A stretch of DNA of 64,000 nt from Brevibacterium sp. XM4083 (lineage in GTDB: Bacteria; Actinomycetota; Actinomycetes; Actinomycetales; Brevibacteriaceae), in the NCBI RefSeq assembly GCF_006489205.2, contig NZ_VFYR02000001.1:420562-484561 (forward strand), read 5' to 3'. Each line of letters begins with the position of its first letter. The first letter of the stretch is position 1. The position numbers and the translations under genes were made by a program. This document shows, one piece after another, positions 33,782 to 42,852 of the stretch. Below the pieces are notes generated by a model. That model worked only from the letters and a program-made list of their open reading frames with translations. It did no database searches and was not told where the DNA came from.

Positions 33782-34153
33782 TCAGCTCTCCTCCCCGATC
33801 TTCACGGCGAGCACCGGCACCGGGGAGTCGAGCAGGAGGCGCTGACTCACCGATCCCATGAGGGCCTTGCCGACGCGGGACCGGCGCTTCATGCCGATGA
33901 CGAGGCGGGAGACATCCGAGCGGTCGTCGAGTTCGTCGAGGACCGCCTCGGCGGGATCACGGTCACCCCTCCCGCGCCGGTCGACGAGTTCGTACGGCAC
34001 CTCGGAGGCGTCGAGCGTCGTCGTGTCGAACGTCGACTGGATGCCGAGCGGGATGACGATGAGGCCGGTGTCGAAATGGCGGGCTTCGCTGATCGCCGCC
34101 GTCAACGCCGCCTCGGCGGTCTGGTTGTCGGGAACTGCCACCATGATGGCCAT
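33782..34153 (-). CDS. Universal stress protein (UspA family)
   Basis: 123 residues, a single USP domain. The C-terminal ATP-binding motif LVIGMKRRSRVGKALMGSVSQRLLLDSPVPVLAVK fits G-x2-G-x9-G-S/T. Such proteins bind ATP/AMP and modulate stress responses or transporters. It follows the inositol-transporter-like gene by 190 bases on the same strand and may be the last gene of that unit. Confidence 0.88.
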   Translation of the reverse strand: MAIMVAVPDNQTAEAALTAAISEARHFDTGLIVIPLGIQSTFDTTTLDASEVPYELVDRRGRGDRDPAEAVLDELDDRSDVSRLVIGMKRRSRVGKALMGSVSQRLLLDSPVPVLAVKIGEES

Positions 34154-34343
34154 GGCTTCTCCTTCTGATCGGAGTGGGTCTGATCGGGGTGGGTGCGCCG
34201 GGCGGGGAGTACCGGCAGATCGTGTCTTCGCTCATTCTCGCCGAAGCGGCTCGGAACAGCACGTGGTCAACCGTCCGCGCGGAGGATGCGAAGGCCTCTG
34301 CCGGCGACGACGCCCGGGAAGAACTGGGCGTCGACACTCCAGC

Positions 34344-35759
34344 TCACTGCCCGTATTTTGTGCGGAACTCCTCCTCGAGGTCCTCGAGTGTCTTGTCCCG
34401 GGTCTCCGGCAGCATCGTGATGAGGAAGACGAGCGCGAGGACGCCGCAGCCTGCCAGCAGGAAGAACGTCGCAGAGATCCCCAGCGATGCCACGACCGGC
34501 GGGAAGAACTGAGCGACAGCGGCGTTGGCCATCCACAGTGCGAAGACGCAGATGCCCATCGCGAACGACCGGATCTTCAGCGGGAAGATCTCCGAGAGCA
34601 TGAGCCAGGTCAGCGGCCCGATCGTCCCCTGCATTGAGAAGACGAAGAGAATGACGAATGCGAGGATCGCGTAGGCCTTGAACTGGCCTTCCGGGAGGAA
34701 CGCGGCCGAGAGGCCGATGAGGATGTGGAAGAAGGTCGTCAGCATGAAGCCGCCGATGAGCATCTTCCGCCGAGGCAGCTTGTTGATGAGCAGAATGCCG
34801 ACGGTGACGCCAATGACCGAGGCCAGCCCGTTGAGAGTATTCGCGACGATCGCGGCGTCAGCGGAGAATCCGGCGTCGGTGAGCAGCTGCGTGCCGTAAT
34901 ACATCACGGCATTGATGCCCGAGAACTGCGAGGCGACTCCGACCCCGACGCCGATGATGACGAGCCGCAGCACCCACTTCGAGGCGAGGTCGGAGAGACC
35001 GCCGGTCTTCGACTTCTCCTCCTCCTCGGCGAGCAGTTCGACCTCCTTCATCTCCGCCTCGGCGCGTTCGGTCGATCGCACTTGCTTGAGCACCTCGAAG
35101 GCCTGTTCGTCGCGGTGCTTCGAGATCAGCCAGCGTGGACTCTCCGGGAGGAAGAGCATGCCGATGAGCAGCGCGATCGCAGGGAGCACGGCGACGGCGA
35201 GCATGTAGCGCCAGACTCCGTCGTGCTCACCCCAGATGTTGAAGATGATCGCGTTGATGACGAAGGCTGCGAACTGACCGGAAACGATCATCACCTCATT
35301 GCGGGTGACGAGCGAACCGCGCTTCTCGAACGGAGAGAGCTCAGCGAGATAGACGGGCACTGTCGTCGATGCCGCCCCGACGGCGAGTCCGAGAACGAAC
35401 CGGGCACCGGCGAGGAACTCCCACGTCGGTGCGAGCGCGCACGCCAGCGTGCCGACGATGAAGAAGAACGAGAGCAGCAGGATGTTCGAGCGTCGGCCGA
35501 AGGCGTCGGAGAGCCGGCCGCCGATGATCGCACCGAAGGCCGCGCCGATCGTGAGGAAGCTGACGACGAGACCCTCGGTGCGCGGGGTCAGCCCGAAGTC
35601 CTGGGTGAGCGGCTCGAGGGCGCCGTTGACGACACCCGTGTCGTAGCCGAAGAGCAGGCCGCCGAACGTCGCGACGACGGCGATGATGCCCAGTCGCGAG
35701 GTGTGCGGCCCCTTCGTGTCCGGGGGCAGGTCCACCAGGGATTTCTGTTGTCCGCTCAT
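34344..35759 (-). CDS. iolT: MFS sugar-porter family transporter, probable myo-inositol uptake (IolT-like)
   Basis: 471 residues from ATG 35759, 10 bases after AAGGAG; a GTG at 35768 is too close to that site. Twelve helices. Sugar-porter motifs: FGYDTGVVNGALEPL, GGRLSDAFGRR, VPVYLAELSPFEKRG, FLPESPRWL, QFSGINAVMYYG, PLTWLMLSEIFPLKIRS and the final PETRDKTLEDLEEEF. Proton-coupled. Position at the end of the inositol gene run makes myo-inositol the probable substrate. A 199-base gap after the isomerase gene may contain an extra promoter, but no IolR-like operator was seen there. Confidence 0.88.
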   Translation of the reverse strand: MSGQQKSLVDLPPDTKGPHTSRLGIIAVVATFGGLLFGYDTGVVNGALEPLTQDFGLTPRTEGLVVSFLTIGAAFGAIIGGRLSDAFGRRSNILLLSFFFIVGTLACALAPTWEFLAGARFVLGLAVGAASTTVPVYLAELSPFEKRGSLVTRNEVMIVSGQFAAFVINAIIFNIWGEHDGVWRYMLAVAVLPAIALLIGMLFLPESPRWLISKHRDEQAFEVLKQVRSTERAEAEMKEVELLAEEEEKSKTGGLSDLASKWVLRLVIIGVGVGVASQFSGINAVMYYGTQLLTDAGFSADAAIVANTLNGLASVIGVTVGILLINKLPRRKMLIGGFMLTTFFHILIGLSAAFLPEGQFKAYAILAFVILFVFSMQGTIGPLTWLMLSEIFPLKIRSFAMGICVFALWMANAAVAQFFPPVVASLGISATFFLLAGCGVLALVFLITMLPETRDKTLEDLEEEFRTKYGQ

Positions 35760-35958
35760 GGCGATCACTCTCCTTCGAATGACGTGCGTCCCGGCGCCCG
35801 TGCGGCGCCGTGCCTGGATTCGAGCAATGGTTGGGGACGGAACCGCGGATGCGGTCCCGCAGGGAACAGGGCTGATGGGGTCAGGTGGTGCGTGGTCGGA
35901 TGGTCAGCGCCGAGGCTGCGGCGGGTAGCCCGAGGCGATCAGGTGGTGCGTGCGGTCG

Positions 35959-36843
35959 TCAGTCGGCATCGCCTCCGTGCCGGGCGACGAGGTCGTCGAT
36001 CGTCGTCTTCTGGTACCGGGTGACCGCGTCGTTGTTCTCGTTCTCCCCGAAGACGTTGGAGACGATGAGCGCATCGGGCCGGTCGAGGAACCCGGACTCG
36101 CCGAGGCGGCTGAAGAGGGCCTCGAAATCGACGTCCCCGTCGCCGACCTTGAGGTGCTGGTGCACCCGCGCCGAGGTGGTCGGCGGGTTCGCGATGTATC
36201 GCAGCCCGTGTGAGGCCCGGTGGTCGAAGGCGTCGGAGATGTAGACGGCCCGCAGGCGATCGCCGAGTTCGGGAACGAGGGTGTCGAGGCAGTCGCCGTA
36301 GTGGAAGGTGTGCGGGGCGACGTAGACGAAGCCGATCGCGTCCGAGTCGAGGCCGCGCAGCACCCGCCACGCCTCGTGCCCGTCCTCGACGAAGTCGTCG
36401 GGGTGCGGATCGAAGTTGAGTCTGAGCCCCTCCCGCTCGATGACGGGCAGGATCTCATCCATCGATCGGTAGAACGACTCCTCGGACTCCTCGAAGGACT
36501 CGGGGCGGCCGCTGAATTCGGTGTTGATCGTCTCCACCCCGAGGTCGACGGCGATCTCGATGACCCGGAGGAAGTTCCTCACCGCGGCATCCCTCTTCGC
36601 CTCATCCGGCCAGGCGATCCGCTGCACCGGCAGCAGGGCGGGGACCGTGATGCCGGCGGCGTCGACGCTGCGAGCGAACCGGGCGATGAGGTCGCGGTCC
36701 ATCTTCGGGTAGCGGAAGTGCGTCGCGAAGTCCGGATGCGGGGTCAGCTGCATGTGCTCGAACCCGAGGTCGGCGGTCGCGGCCGCGAAGTCGAGCAGCC
36801 GGTGCGTGTGGTGCAACGGGGTGGGGTCGTAGGCGAGCTTCAT
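35959..36843 (-). CDS. iolH: Sugar phosphate isomerase/epimerase of inositol cluster (IolH-like)
   Basis: 294 residues from ATG 36843 (MKLAYDPTPLHHTHRLLDF). Xylose-isomerase-like TIM barrel with conserved acidic/His residues on successive strands: NTEFSGRPE, NFDPHPDD, YVAPHTFHYGD and HQHLKVGDGDVDFEALF. Matches the IolH type found in actinobacterial and enterobacterial inositol operons, whose exact reaction is not settled. It starts 10 bases after the iolG-like stop, so it is co-transcribed. Confidence 0.82.
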   Translation of the reverse strand: MKLAYDPTPLHHTHRLLDFAAATADLGFEHMQLTPHPDFATHFRYPKMDRDLIARFARSVDAAGITVPALLPVQRIAWPDEAKRDAAVRNFLRVIEIAVDLGVETINTEFSGRPESFEESEESFYRSMDEILPVIEREGLRLNFDPHPDDFVEDGHEAWRVLRGLDSDAIGFVYVAPHTFHYGDCLDTLVPELGDRLRAVYISDAFDHRASHGLRYIANPPTTSARVHQHLKVGDGDVDFEALFSRLGESGFLDRPDALIVSNVFGENENNDAVTRYQKTTIDDLVARHGGDAD

Positions 36844-36853
36844 GATCGGCTCC

Positions 36854-37882
36854 TCACGCGTAGAACGCGGGCATCTCGGGGACATCGAGGGGGCGCCTGC
36901 CCGCCCCGCCCAGGGAGGCGACGCCTTCCTGGCACGCGACGGCGACGCGGTAGCCGTCCCACGCGGAGGGTCCGGCGATCTCCCCGCGGCGGGCGGCATC
37001 GACCCAGGCCTGGACCTGCGCGTCGTAGGCAGTCGCGAAACGGGTGGTGAAATCGGCGTGCTCGCCCATCGTGAACCGACGGTCGGACCACCGCTGCAGG
37101 CCGGTGGGCTCACCGATCCGCGCGATTCCCGACTCGAAGACCGCCTCGGTGGTCACCTGGTAGCCGAACTGCACGCTGACGTTCATCTCGAGGTCGACGA
37201 GGACGCCGTTCTCCAGCTCCATGAGCACGAGGATCGGTTCCCGCAGTCGGTCCGGGGTGAGCCGGTTCCGGCGGGCGAAGCGGACCTCGACGGCAGCGAT
37301 GGGGGAGCCGGCGAGCCACGGGACGATGTCGAATTCGTGGACGACGGAGTCGGTGATGAGCGACTCCTGCTGGTACGAGTCCGGCACTGCCGGATTGCGG
37401 TGGGCGCACCGGAGCATGAGCAGCTCGCCGCTGTCCCCGGAGGTCACCAGCTCGCGCAGCTGCCGGTACTCGGGGTCGAAGCGGCGCATGAAGCCGACCT
37501 GGATGAGCTTCTTCCCGCCCGCCTGCTCGGCTTCGAGAACCCGCCACGAGGATTCCGGGTCCGGCGTCAGCGGCTTCTCGCACAGGGTGGGCAGCCCCGC
37601 CTCGATGGCGGGCAGGAGGACGGCCTCGTGGAGGAATCCGGGGGTGGCGACGAGGAGTCCGTCGACGGCGCCGGCGGCGATCGCATCCTCGACGCGGGAG
37701 AAGGCCTGCGCTCCGGGGGCGTTGGCGACAGCGGCCTGCGCTCGCCCCTCATCGGGTTCGATGACGGCCGAGACCGTCGCCCCGCTGATCGTGTGCGTGA
37801 GGCGCTTGACGTGGTCGGCGCCCATCATCCCGGCGCCGACGACTCCGACGCGGAAGTCGGCAGTGGGGTCGAACTGTGCCAT
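36854..37882 (-). CDS. iolG: Gfo/Idh/MocA oxidoreductase, inositol 2-dehydrogenase (IolG-like)
   Basis: 342 residues. NAD-binding Rossmann motif VGVVGAGMMGADHVKRL, the EKP catalytic Lys motif in LPTLCEKPLTPDPESS, and VGFMRRFDPEYRQLRELV. The last is typical of inositol 2-dehydrogenases, as is DSVVHEFDIVPWL with the catalytic Asp/His. It oxidises myo-inositol to 2-keto-myo-inositol (scyllo-inosose), the first step of the pathway. Other sugar dehydrogenases share the fold, but the operon context is specific. Confidence 0.88.
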   Translation of the reverse strand: MAQFDPTADFRVGVVGAGMMGADHVKRLTHTISGATVSAVIEPDEGRAQAAVANAPGAQAFSRVEDAIAAGAVDGLLVATPGFLHEAVLLPAIEAGLPTLCEKPLTPDPESSWRVLEAEQAGGKKLIQVGFMRRFDPEYRQLRELVTSGDSGELLMLRCAHRNPAVPDSYQQESLITDSVVHEFDIVPWLAGSPIAAVEVRFARRNRLTPDRLREPILVLMELENGVLVDLEMNVSVQFGYQVTTEAVFESGIARIGEPTGLQRWSDRRFTMGEHADFTTRFATAYDAQVQAWVDAARRGEIAGPSAWDGYRVAVACQEGVASLGGAGRRPLDVPEMPAFYA

Positions 37883-37942
37883 GGTGGGGTTCTCCTTGAG
37901 TTCGGTCGGGTCGTCTGCTGCGGTGCAGAGTCGTGGGTCGGC

Positions 37943-38893
37943 TCAGCGGTCGGTGACCGCGGCCGGGGTGGAGGTGAGGATCGTCGAGAGCGTGCGCTCG
38001 GCGATCGGGAACGGGGCGTCGACGCTGCATCCGAACATGTCCTGTTCGACGATCGCGAAGGTGTCCGGAGCCAGCCCGGCGATCGCCTCGATGATCGGAT
38101 CGAGCGGAGGGATGCCCTGGTTCGGTTCGACCATGATCCCGTCGGCGACCGCCTCGGCGAACGGGGTGTCGGACTTGAGGACATCGAAGATCTTCACCGG
38201 GTCGACCTGTTTGAGGTGGAGGTAGCCGATCCGCGAGGGATGGTCGGCGATGAGCTTGAGGTTGTCCCCGCCGTAGTAGGAGAAGTGCCCGGTGTCGAGG
38301 CAGAGGTTCGTGTACGCCTCATCGGTGAGTTCGAGGAACCGCTCGACCTCCGAATGGGTGCCGACGTGGGAGTCGGCATGGGAATGGAACTGCTGGTGGA
38401 GGCCGAACTCCTCCTCCAGAGCCTTCCCGAGGCGGTCATGGCCGGCCGCCAGACGCGTCCAGCCCTCGGTGTCGAGGGTGCGCGGTTCGAGGACTTCGCT
38501 CGTGGCGTCGGAGCGCCACAGGTCGGGGATGACGACGATGTGCTCGCCGCCGAGCTCCTGCGTCAGCGCCGCGATCTTCTCGACCTGCGCCCACGCGCGA
38601 CCCCACTGGTCGTCGGTCTTGTGGAAGCCGGTGAAGACGGTGCCGCCGGAGAGCTTGAGTCCGCGGGAGTCGAGTTCCTCGCCCAGTCGGCCGGGGTCGG
38701 TGGGGAGGTAGCCGTAGGGTCCGAGCTCGATCCACGTGTAGCCGGCCGCGGCGACCTCGTCGAGGAAGCGCTGCCACGGCACCTGGCCGGGATGGTCGGG
38801 GAACCACACGCCCCACGAGTCCGGGGCCGTGCCGATGCGCAGGGTCTGGGCGCGGGGCGAGGAATCGGCGGGTGACTGCGTCGTCGTGGTCAT
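37943..38893 (-). CDS. iolE: TIM-barrel inosose dehydratase/isomerase (IolE-like)
   Basis: 316 residues from ATG 38893, 8 bases after GAAGGA; longer in-frame starts run to 39076 and overlap iolD. Motifs: IGTAPDSWGVWFPDHPGQVPWQRFLDEVAAAGYTWIELGPYGYLP, then metal-binding residues in HQQFHSHADSHVGTHSEV, LCLDTGHFSYYGGDN and GYLHLKQVDP. The order fits the IolE/IolI class. With IolD and IolB present, 2-keto-myo-inositol dehydratase (IolE) is the expected function; isomerisation (IolI) is the alternative. Confidence 0.8.
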   Translation of the reverse strand: MTTTTQSPADSSPRAQTLRIGTAPDSWGVWFPDHPGQVPWQRFLDEVAAAGYTWIELGPYGYLPTDPGRLGEELDSRGLKLSGGTVFTGFHKTDDQWGRAWAQVEKIAALTQELGGEHIVVIPDLWRSDATSEVLEPRTLDTEGWTRLAAGHDRLGKALEEEFGLHQQFHSHADSHVGTHSEVERFLELTDEAYTNLCLDTGHFSYYGGDNLKLIADHPSRIGYLHLKQVDPVKIFDVLKSDTPFAEAVADGIMVEPNQGIPPLDPIIEAIAGLAPDTFAIVEQDMFGCSVDAPFPIAERTLSTILTSTPAAVTDR

Positions 38894-38976
38894 GTCAGTG
38901 GTCCTTCGGGTGCGGGTCGGGTCGGTGGTCGGCGTGCTCATCGTCGCAGCGGGGTTTGCCGCAGCGGTGGTCGCGG

Positions 38977-40947
38977 TCACAGCAGCGGCCTCTGCTTCTT
39001 CACGGCGATCTCGTACTCCTCGCGTGCGGCCTGCGTGTCCGACATCGTCGAGGTCTCGGCGACGGGGACGTCCCACCAGCCCTCACCGTCGGGGGCGTAG
39101 ACGAGCGGGTCGGAGTCGATGTGGATGAGCGTCGAGGTCGGTGCCTCACGGGCGGCGGCGACCGCCTCGGCGAGTCGGGTGCTCGCGTCCGGGCCCGGCG
39201 CGATCTCGACGACGTCGATCCCGTAGGACCGGGCGTTGGCGGCGAGATCGACGGGGAGGACCTCGTCGGTGCGGAAGTCGGTCGCCTCGGCGTCGTACTT
39301 CCGGTACCACGTCCCGAACCGGGGCGCGCCCACGGTCTCGGAGAGGTGCCCGATCGAGGCGTAGCCGTGGTTCTGGACGAGGACGACGATGAGCTTGAGG
39401 CCCTCGGCGACGGCGGTGACGAGTTCGGTGTGGAGCATGAGGTAGGAGCCGTCGCCGACCATGACGATCGCGTTGCGGTCCGCGGCCTCGACGACGCTGC
39501 CGTCGGGTGGGACCGCGCTGTCGTCGTCGCCTGTCGCGGCGATGAGCGCATCGGCGGCGTCGATCGCGCGCCGCACCCCGAGCCCGCCGGCGATCTCGTA
39601 GCCCATACACGAGAACGCGTATTCGACGTGGTAGCCGAGCGGATCGCGGGTGCGCCAGAGTTTCTGCAGGTCACCGGGCAGGGAGCCGGCGGCCTGGATG
39701 ACGACGTCGCGGGGGCCGGCGGCGCGATTCACCGCGCCGATGATCTCCGCCTGGCCCGGCAGTGCGGCCTGCGTCGGTGCCACTGCGGCGTCGACCGTCG
39801 CCGTCCACACATCGCGTTCGGTCTCGATCCGACGGCGCAGCTCCGTGCTCACCCGATGATCGCCGAGGTGCTCGCGCAGACCGCGGATGCCCTCCCTGGC
39901 ATCGGCGACGATGGGGAAGCGGCTGCCGTGCTTGAACGCGTCGAAGCCGGCGACGTTGAGGTTGACGAAGCGGACGTCGGGGTGGCCGAACACCGTGCGG
40001 CTGGCCGTCGTGAAGTCGCTGTAGCGGGTGCCGATGCCGATGACGACGTCGGCCTCGGCGGCGATCCGATTAGCGGCCGTCGATCCCGTCGCCCCGATCC
40101 CGCCGAGATTGAGCGGATGGTTCCAGTCGAGCACCCCACCGCCGGCCTGCGTCGTGGCCACGGGGATGCCCGTTGCCTCGGCGAAGGTGCGCAGCTCGTC
40201 CTCGGCGCCGGAGTAGAGGACGCCGCCGCCGGCGATGATGAGTGGGGTCCTCGCCTCCTCGATCGCCGCGACCGCGCGGGTGAGCGGCCCCCACTCCGGC
40301 AGCGGCCGGCGCAGATGCCAGTCGCGTTCGGCGAGGAACTCCTCGGGGACCTCGAGGGTCTCGGCCTGGACGTCCTCGGGCAGGGCGATCGTCACCGCAC
40401 CGGTCTCCGCCGGGTCGGTGAGCACGCGCATCGCGGCCAGCGCGATCGAGAAGAGCTGCTCGGGCCGGTCGACCCGGTCGAAGAACCGCGACAGCGGCCG
40501 GAACGCGTCGGTGACCTGCAGTGATGTGTCGTGGGGGTGTTCGAGCTGCTGGAGCACGGGATCGGCCACCCGCGTGGCGAACGTGTCGGAGGGCAGGAGG
40601 AGTGCGGGCATCCGGTTCGCGGTCGCCAGGGCCGCACCCGTGAGCATGTTCGCGGCCCCCGGTCCGACCGAGGCCGCCGAGGCGAAGGTCGACCGGCGCC
40701 GATTCATCCGCGCGAAGCCGACGGACTCGTGGACCATCGCCTGTTCGTTGCGGGCCTGGTGGTAGGGCATCGCCCCGGGTTCGTCGTGGGCGAGCTGGCG
40801 CAGCGCCTGCCCGATGCCGGCGACGTTGCCGTGGCCGAAGATCCCGAAGGTGCCCGCGATCGTCCGCTGCCGGATGTCCCCGTCGACGGTGTACTGGCGG
40901 GAGAGGAAGGTCATCAGCGCTTGGGCGACCGTCATCGTCGTGGCCAT
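38977..40947 (-). CDS. iolD: 3D-(3,5/4)-trihydroxycyclohexane-1,2-dione acylhydrolase
   Basis: 656 residues from ATG 40947, one base after the iolB stop. ThDP-dependent enzyme related to acetolactate synthase. The catalytic Glu is in MPYHQARNEQAMVHES, GPGAANMLTGAALATANRMPALLLPSD follows, and the ThDP/Mg site is VMVGDGSYLMLHTELVTAVAEG...VLVQNHGY. It opens the cyclohexane ring to 5-deoxy-glucuronate. Length matches IolD (about 640) rather than acetolactate synthases (about 570). An 83-base gap separates it from iolE. Confidence 0.93.
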   Translation of the reverse strand: MATTMTVAQALMTFLSRQYTVDGDIRQRTIAGTFGIFGHGNVAGIGQALRQLAHDEPGAMPYHQARNEQAMVHESVGFARMNRRRSTFASAASVGPGAANMLTGAALATANRMPALLLPSDTFATRVADPVLQQLEHPHDTSLQVTDAFRPLSRFFDRVDRPEQLFSIALAAMRVLTDPAETGAVTIALPEDVQAETLEVPEEFLAERDWHLRRPLPEWGPLTRAVAAIEEARTPLIIAGGGVLYSGAEDELRTFAEATGIPVATTQAGGGVLDWNHPLNLGGIGATGSTAANRIAAEADVVIGIGTRYSDFTTASRTVFGHPDVRFVNLNVAGFDAFKHGSRFPIVADAREGIRGLREHLGDHRVSTELRRRIETERDVWTATVDAAVAPTQAALPGQAEIIGAVNRAAGPRDVVIQAAGSLPGDLQKLWRTRDPLGYHVEYAFSCMGYEIAGGLGVRRAIDAADALIAATGDDDSAVPPDGSVVEAADRNAIVMVGDGSYLMLHTELVTAVAEGLKLIVVLVQNHGYASIGHLSETVGAPRFGTWYRKYDAEATDFRTDEVLPVDLAANARSYGIDVVEIAPGPDASTRLAEAVAAAREAPTSTLIHIDSDPLVYAPDGEGWWDVPVAETSTMSDTQAAREEYEIAVKKQRPLL

Positions 40948-40948
40948 C

Positions 40949-41944
40949 TCAGTTCTCCTCCGTCGCATCTGCAGTCTCACGCCCATAGGGCAGCCGGTTG
41001 TCGAACTCCTGGCCCTCCCACTGCTCCCGCACCCAGCCGTGCGCCGGATCGTCGGTGATGAGCCACACGCGTTCGGGGTCGGGGCCGGCCATGACGTTGA
41101 GGTAGTAGTTGTCGTATCCGGGGGCGGCCGCGAGCGGTCCGTGATAGCCGAAAGGGACGAGGGCGACGTCGCCGGTGCGCACGATCGCCGAGGTCTCGAT
41201 CTCCCCGGCCGGTGACGAATACGTCGTGAAGAGGGCGAACGGATCGGCGGTTGCGGGCGCGTCGACACCGCGGGAGACGGCCGTCTCGAAGTAGTAGATC
41301 TCCTCGAGGCGGGACTCCTCCCCGGCGATCGCCTCGTCGTGCTTGTGGGGCGGGAAGGACGACCAGTTCTCCGCGGGCGTGATGACCTCGCACGCGATGA
41401 TCTTCACGCAGTCGAGCCCCGCGGGGGTCGCGAAGTTGTGGACCTGGCGGCTCGAGCGGCCCGCACCGCGGAGTTCGACGGGGACCTCGGCGGCGGAGAG
41501 GAACTGGACCGGGCGGGTCTCCGTCGTCGGGGCCTCGCAGACCGCGAGGCGACCGACCCCGTGCAGGCTCGCCGAGGTGCCCGTGGGCAGATAGAGACAG
41601 TCGGCGGGACCCTGGAACACCGAGGGCCGGCCGGTCAGGGTCTGCTCTCCGGTCGTGCCGTCGGTCAGCGTGTAGTCGACGGTGAACGCCTCCCCGCTCA
41701 GCGGAACGATGACGCGTTCGACCGCCTCGGCGGGCAAGTCGACCTTGTCAGCGCGGTCCCCGCCGGCAGTGGGCCCGTCGCTTCCAGCGGTCTCCCCGCT
41801 GTCGGCGTTCTCCGTGGGAACGGGACCGCCGAGGTCGGCGATCTTCAGCCCCGTGTGCGCCCAGCCCTCGAGCGTCGCGTCGACGACGGATTCGAAGCCG
41901 TCACGGGTGAGTGTTCCGCGGGGGTGGAACCATTCGTTGGTCAT
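40949..41944 (-). CDS. iolB: 5-deoxy-glucuronate isomerase
   Basis: 331 residues, ATGA overlap with the upstream aldolase gene. Two cupin-like halves; the metal-binding motif is in NWSSFPPHKHDE, then RLEEIYYFE and PFGYHGPLAAAPGYDNYYLNVMAG, the IolB signature. Converts 5-deoxy-glucuronate to 5-keto-2-deoxygluconate. It is longer than usual (about 270-300 residues). The extra length is an acidic Gly/Thr/Glu-rich insertion around residues 45-72 (TENADSGETAGSDGPTAGGD), probably a flexible surface loop. Confidence 0.92.
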   Translation of the reverse strand: MTNEWFHPRGTLTRDGFESVVDATLEGWAHTGLKIADLGGPVPTENADSGETAGSDGPTAGGDRADKVDLPAEAVERVIVPLSGEAFTVDYTLTDGTTGEQTLTGRPSVFQGPADCLYLPTGTSASLHGVGRLAVCEAPTTETRPVQFLSAAEVPVELRGAGRSSRQVHNFATPAGLDCVKIIACEVITPAENWSSFPPHKHDEAIAGEESRLEEIYYFETAVSRGVDAPATADPFALFTTYSSPAGEIETSAIVRTGDVALVPFGYHGPLAAAPGYDNYYLNVMAGPDPERVWLITDDPAHGWVREQWEGQEFDNRLPYGRETADATEEN

Positions 41945-42852
41945 GCTGTGGCCCTCTCGGATCCGTGGACGAGTGCGGCGGCGCGGTCGACGGCCCCGGC
42001 GACGTCGCCGTCGGCGGGGTAGACGATCGAGCGGCCGATGACGAGGCCGCGCACTCCGGGCAGTGCGAGCGCTGCCTCCCAGCGGCGGAACGTCGCCTCC
42101 GGGTCGGTCGAGCGCTCGCCGCCGAGGAGGAGGGTCGGCAGGGTCGTCGCGGCGAGGACGCGTTCCATGTCGTCGACGACGGGGATCTTCAGCCAGGTGT
42201 GCGCCGAGGTGGTGCCGAGTCCCTGGGCGATGCCGATCGAGGTGATGACGGCTTCGGGGGTGAGGAGGTTGCGGACCTTCCCGTCGACCCATTCGCTGAG
42301 GAAGGGCTCGAGCATCACGGGGATGTCGTGCTCCGCGCACGCGTTGATGGCGCGGGCGTTGGCCTCGAGCGCCGAGGCGGTCGCCGGGTCGCCGAGGCTG
42401 ATGCGCAGCAGCGTCTTCGCGAGATCGATGCCGTCGCGGGCCATGCCGGCGGCGGTGTGGCCGGTGAAGCGGTCGTCGATCTCGAAGCCGGAGCCGGCGA
42501 GCCCACCGCGGTTCATCGACCCGACGGCGAGCCGGTTCTCGAGGCAGCCGAGGAACGCGAGGTCATCGAGGATGTCGGGGGTGGCGAGGACGCCGTCGAC
42601 GCCGGGGCGGGCCAGTGCCGTCGCGAGCCGCTCGAGGAGGTCCGCGCGGTCGGCCATAGCGAGCGGATCGTCGCCGACCTTGTTCGCCCCGCGGGCGGGA
42701 TGGTCGGCGGCGACGATGAAGAGGCGGGAGTCGCTGCCGCCGATCGGACGCCGCGTCCGGGCCGACCAAGCGGCGGAGATCGCGCCCGGATCGTCGAAGC
42801 GGGCATCGCGGAGGCGGGCGAGCGCGGCGGGGGAGAGGGTGGAGGTCGGCAT
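41941..42852 (-). CDS. TIM-barrel aldolase, probable 2-deoxy-5-keto-gluconate-6-phosphate aldolase
   Basis: 303 residues. An actinobacterial aldolase family related to DeoC/LacD ('Cgl0159-like'): FIVAADHPARGANKVG, VDGVLATPDILDDLAFLG, the catalytic Lys region LAKTLLRISLGD or TWLKIPVVDDMERVL, and LPTLLLGGE. In other bacteria this domain is fused to IolC. Here it is a separate gene overlapping iolC by one base and iolB by four. It would split DKGP into dihydroxyacetone phosphate and malonate semialdehyde. Confidence 0.82.
   Translation of the reverse strand: MPTSTLSPAALARLRDARFDDPGAISAAWSARTRRPIGGSDSRLFIVAADHPARGANKVGDDPLAMADRADLLERLATALARPGVDGVLATPDILDDLAFLGCLENRLAVGSMNRGGLAGSGFEIDDRFTGHTAAGMARDGIDLAKTLLRISLGDPATASALEANARAINACAEHDIPVMLEPFLSEWVDGKVRNLLTPEAVITSIGIAQGLGTTSAHTWLKIPVVDDMERVLAATTLPTLLLGGERSTDPEATFRRWEAALALPGVRGLVIGRSIVYPADGDVAGAVDRAAALVHGSERATA

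Noticed and set aside
36842..38875. 677-codon open frame on the plus strand across the inositol genes
   Set aside because: Antisense shadow created by strong GC third-position bias. The minus strand carries clear iolH/iolG/iolE-like motifs, and the plus product is a low-complexity Gly/Asp/Arg/Val sequence.
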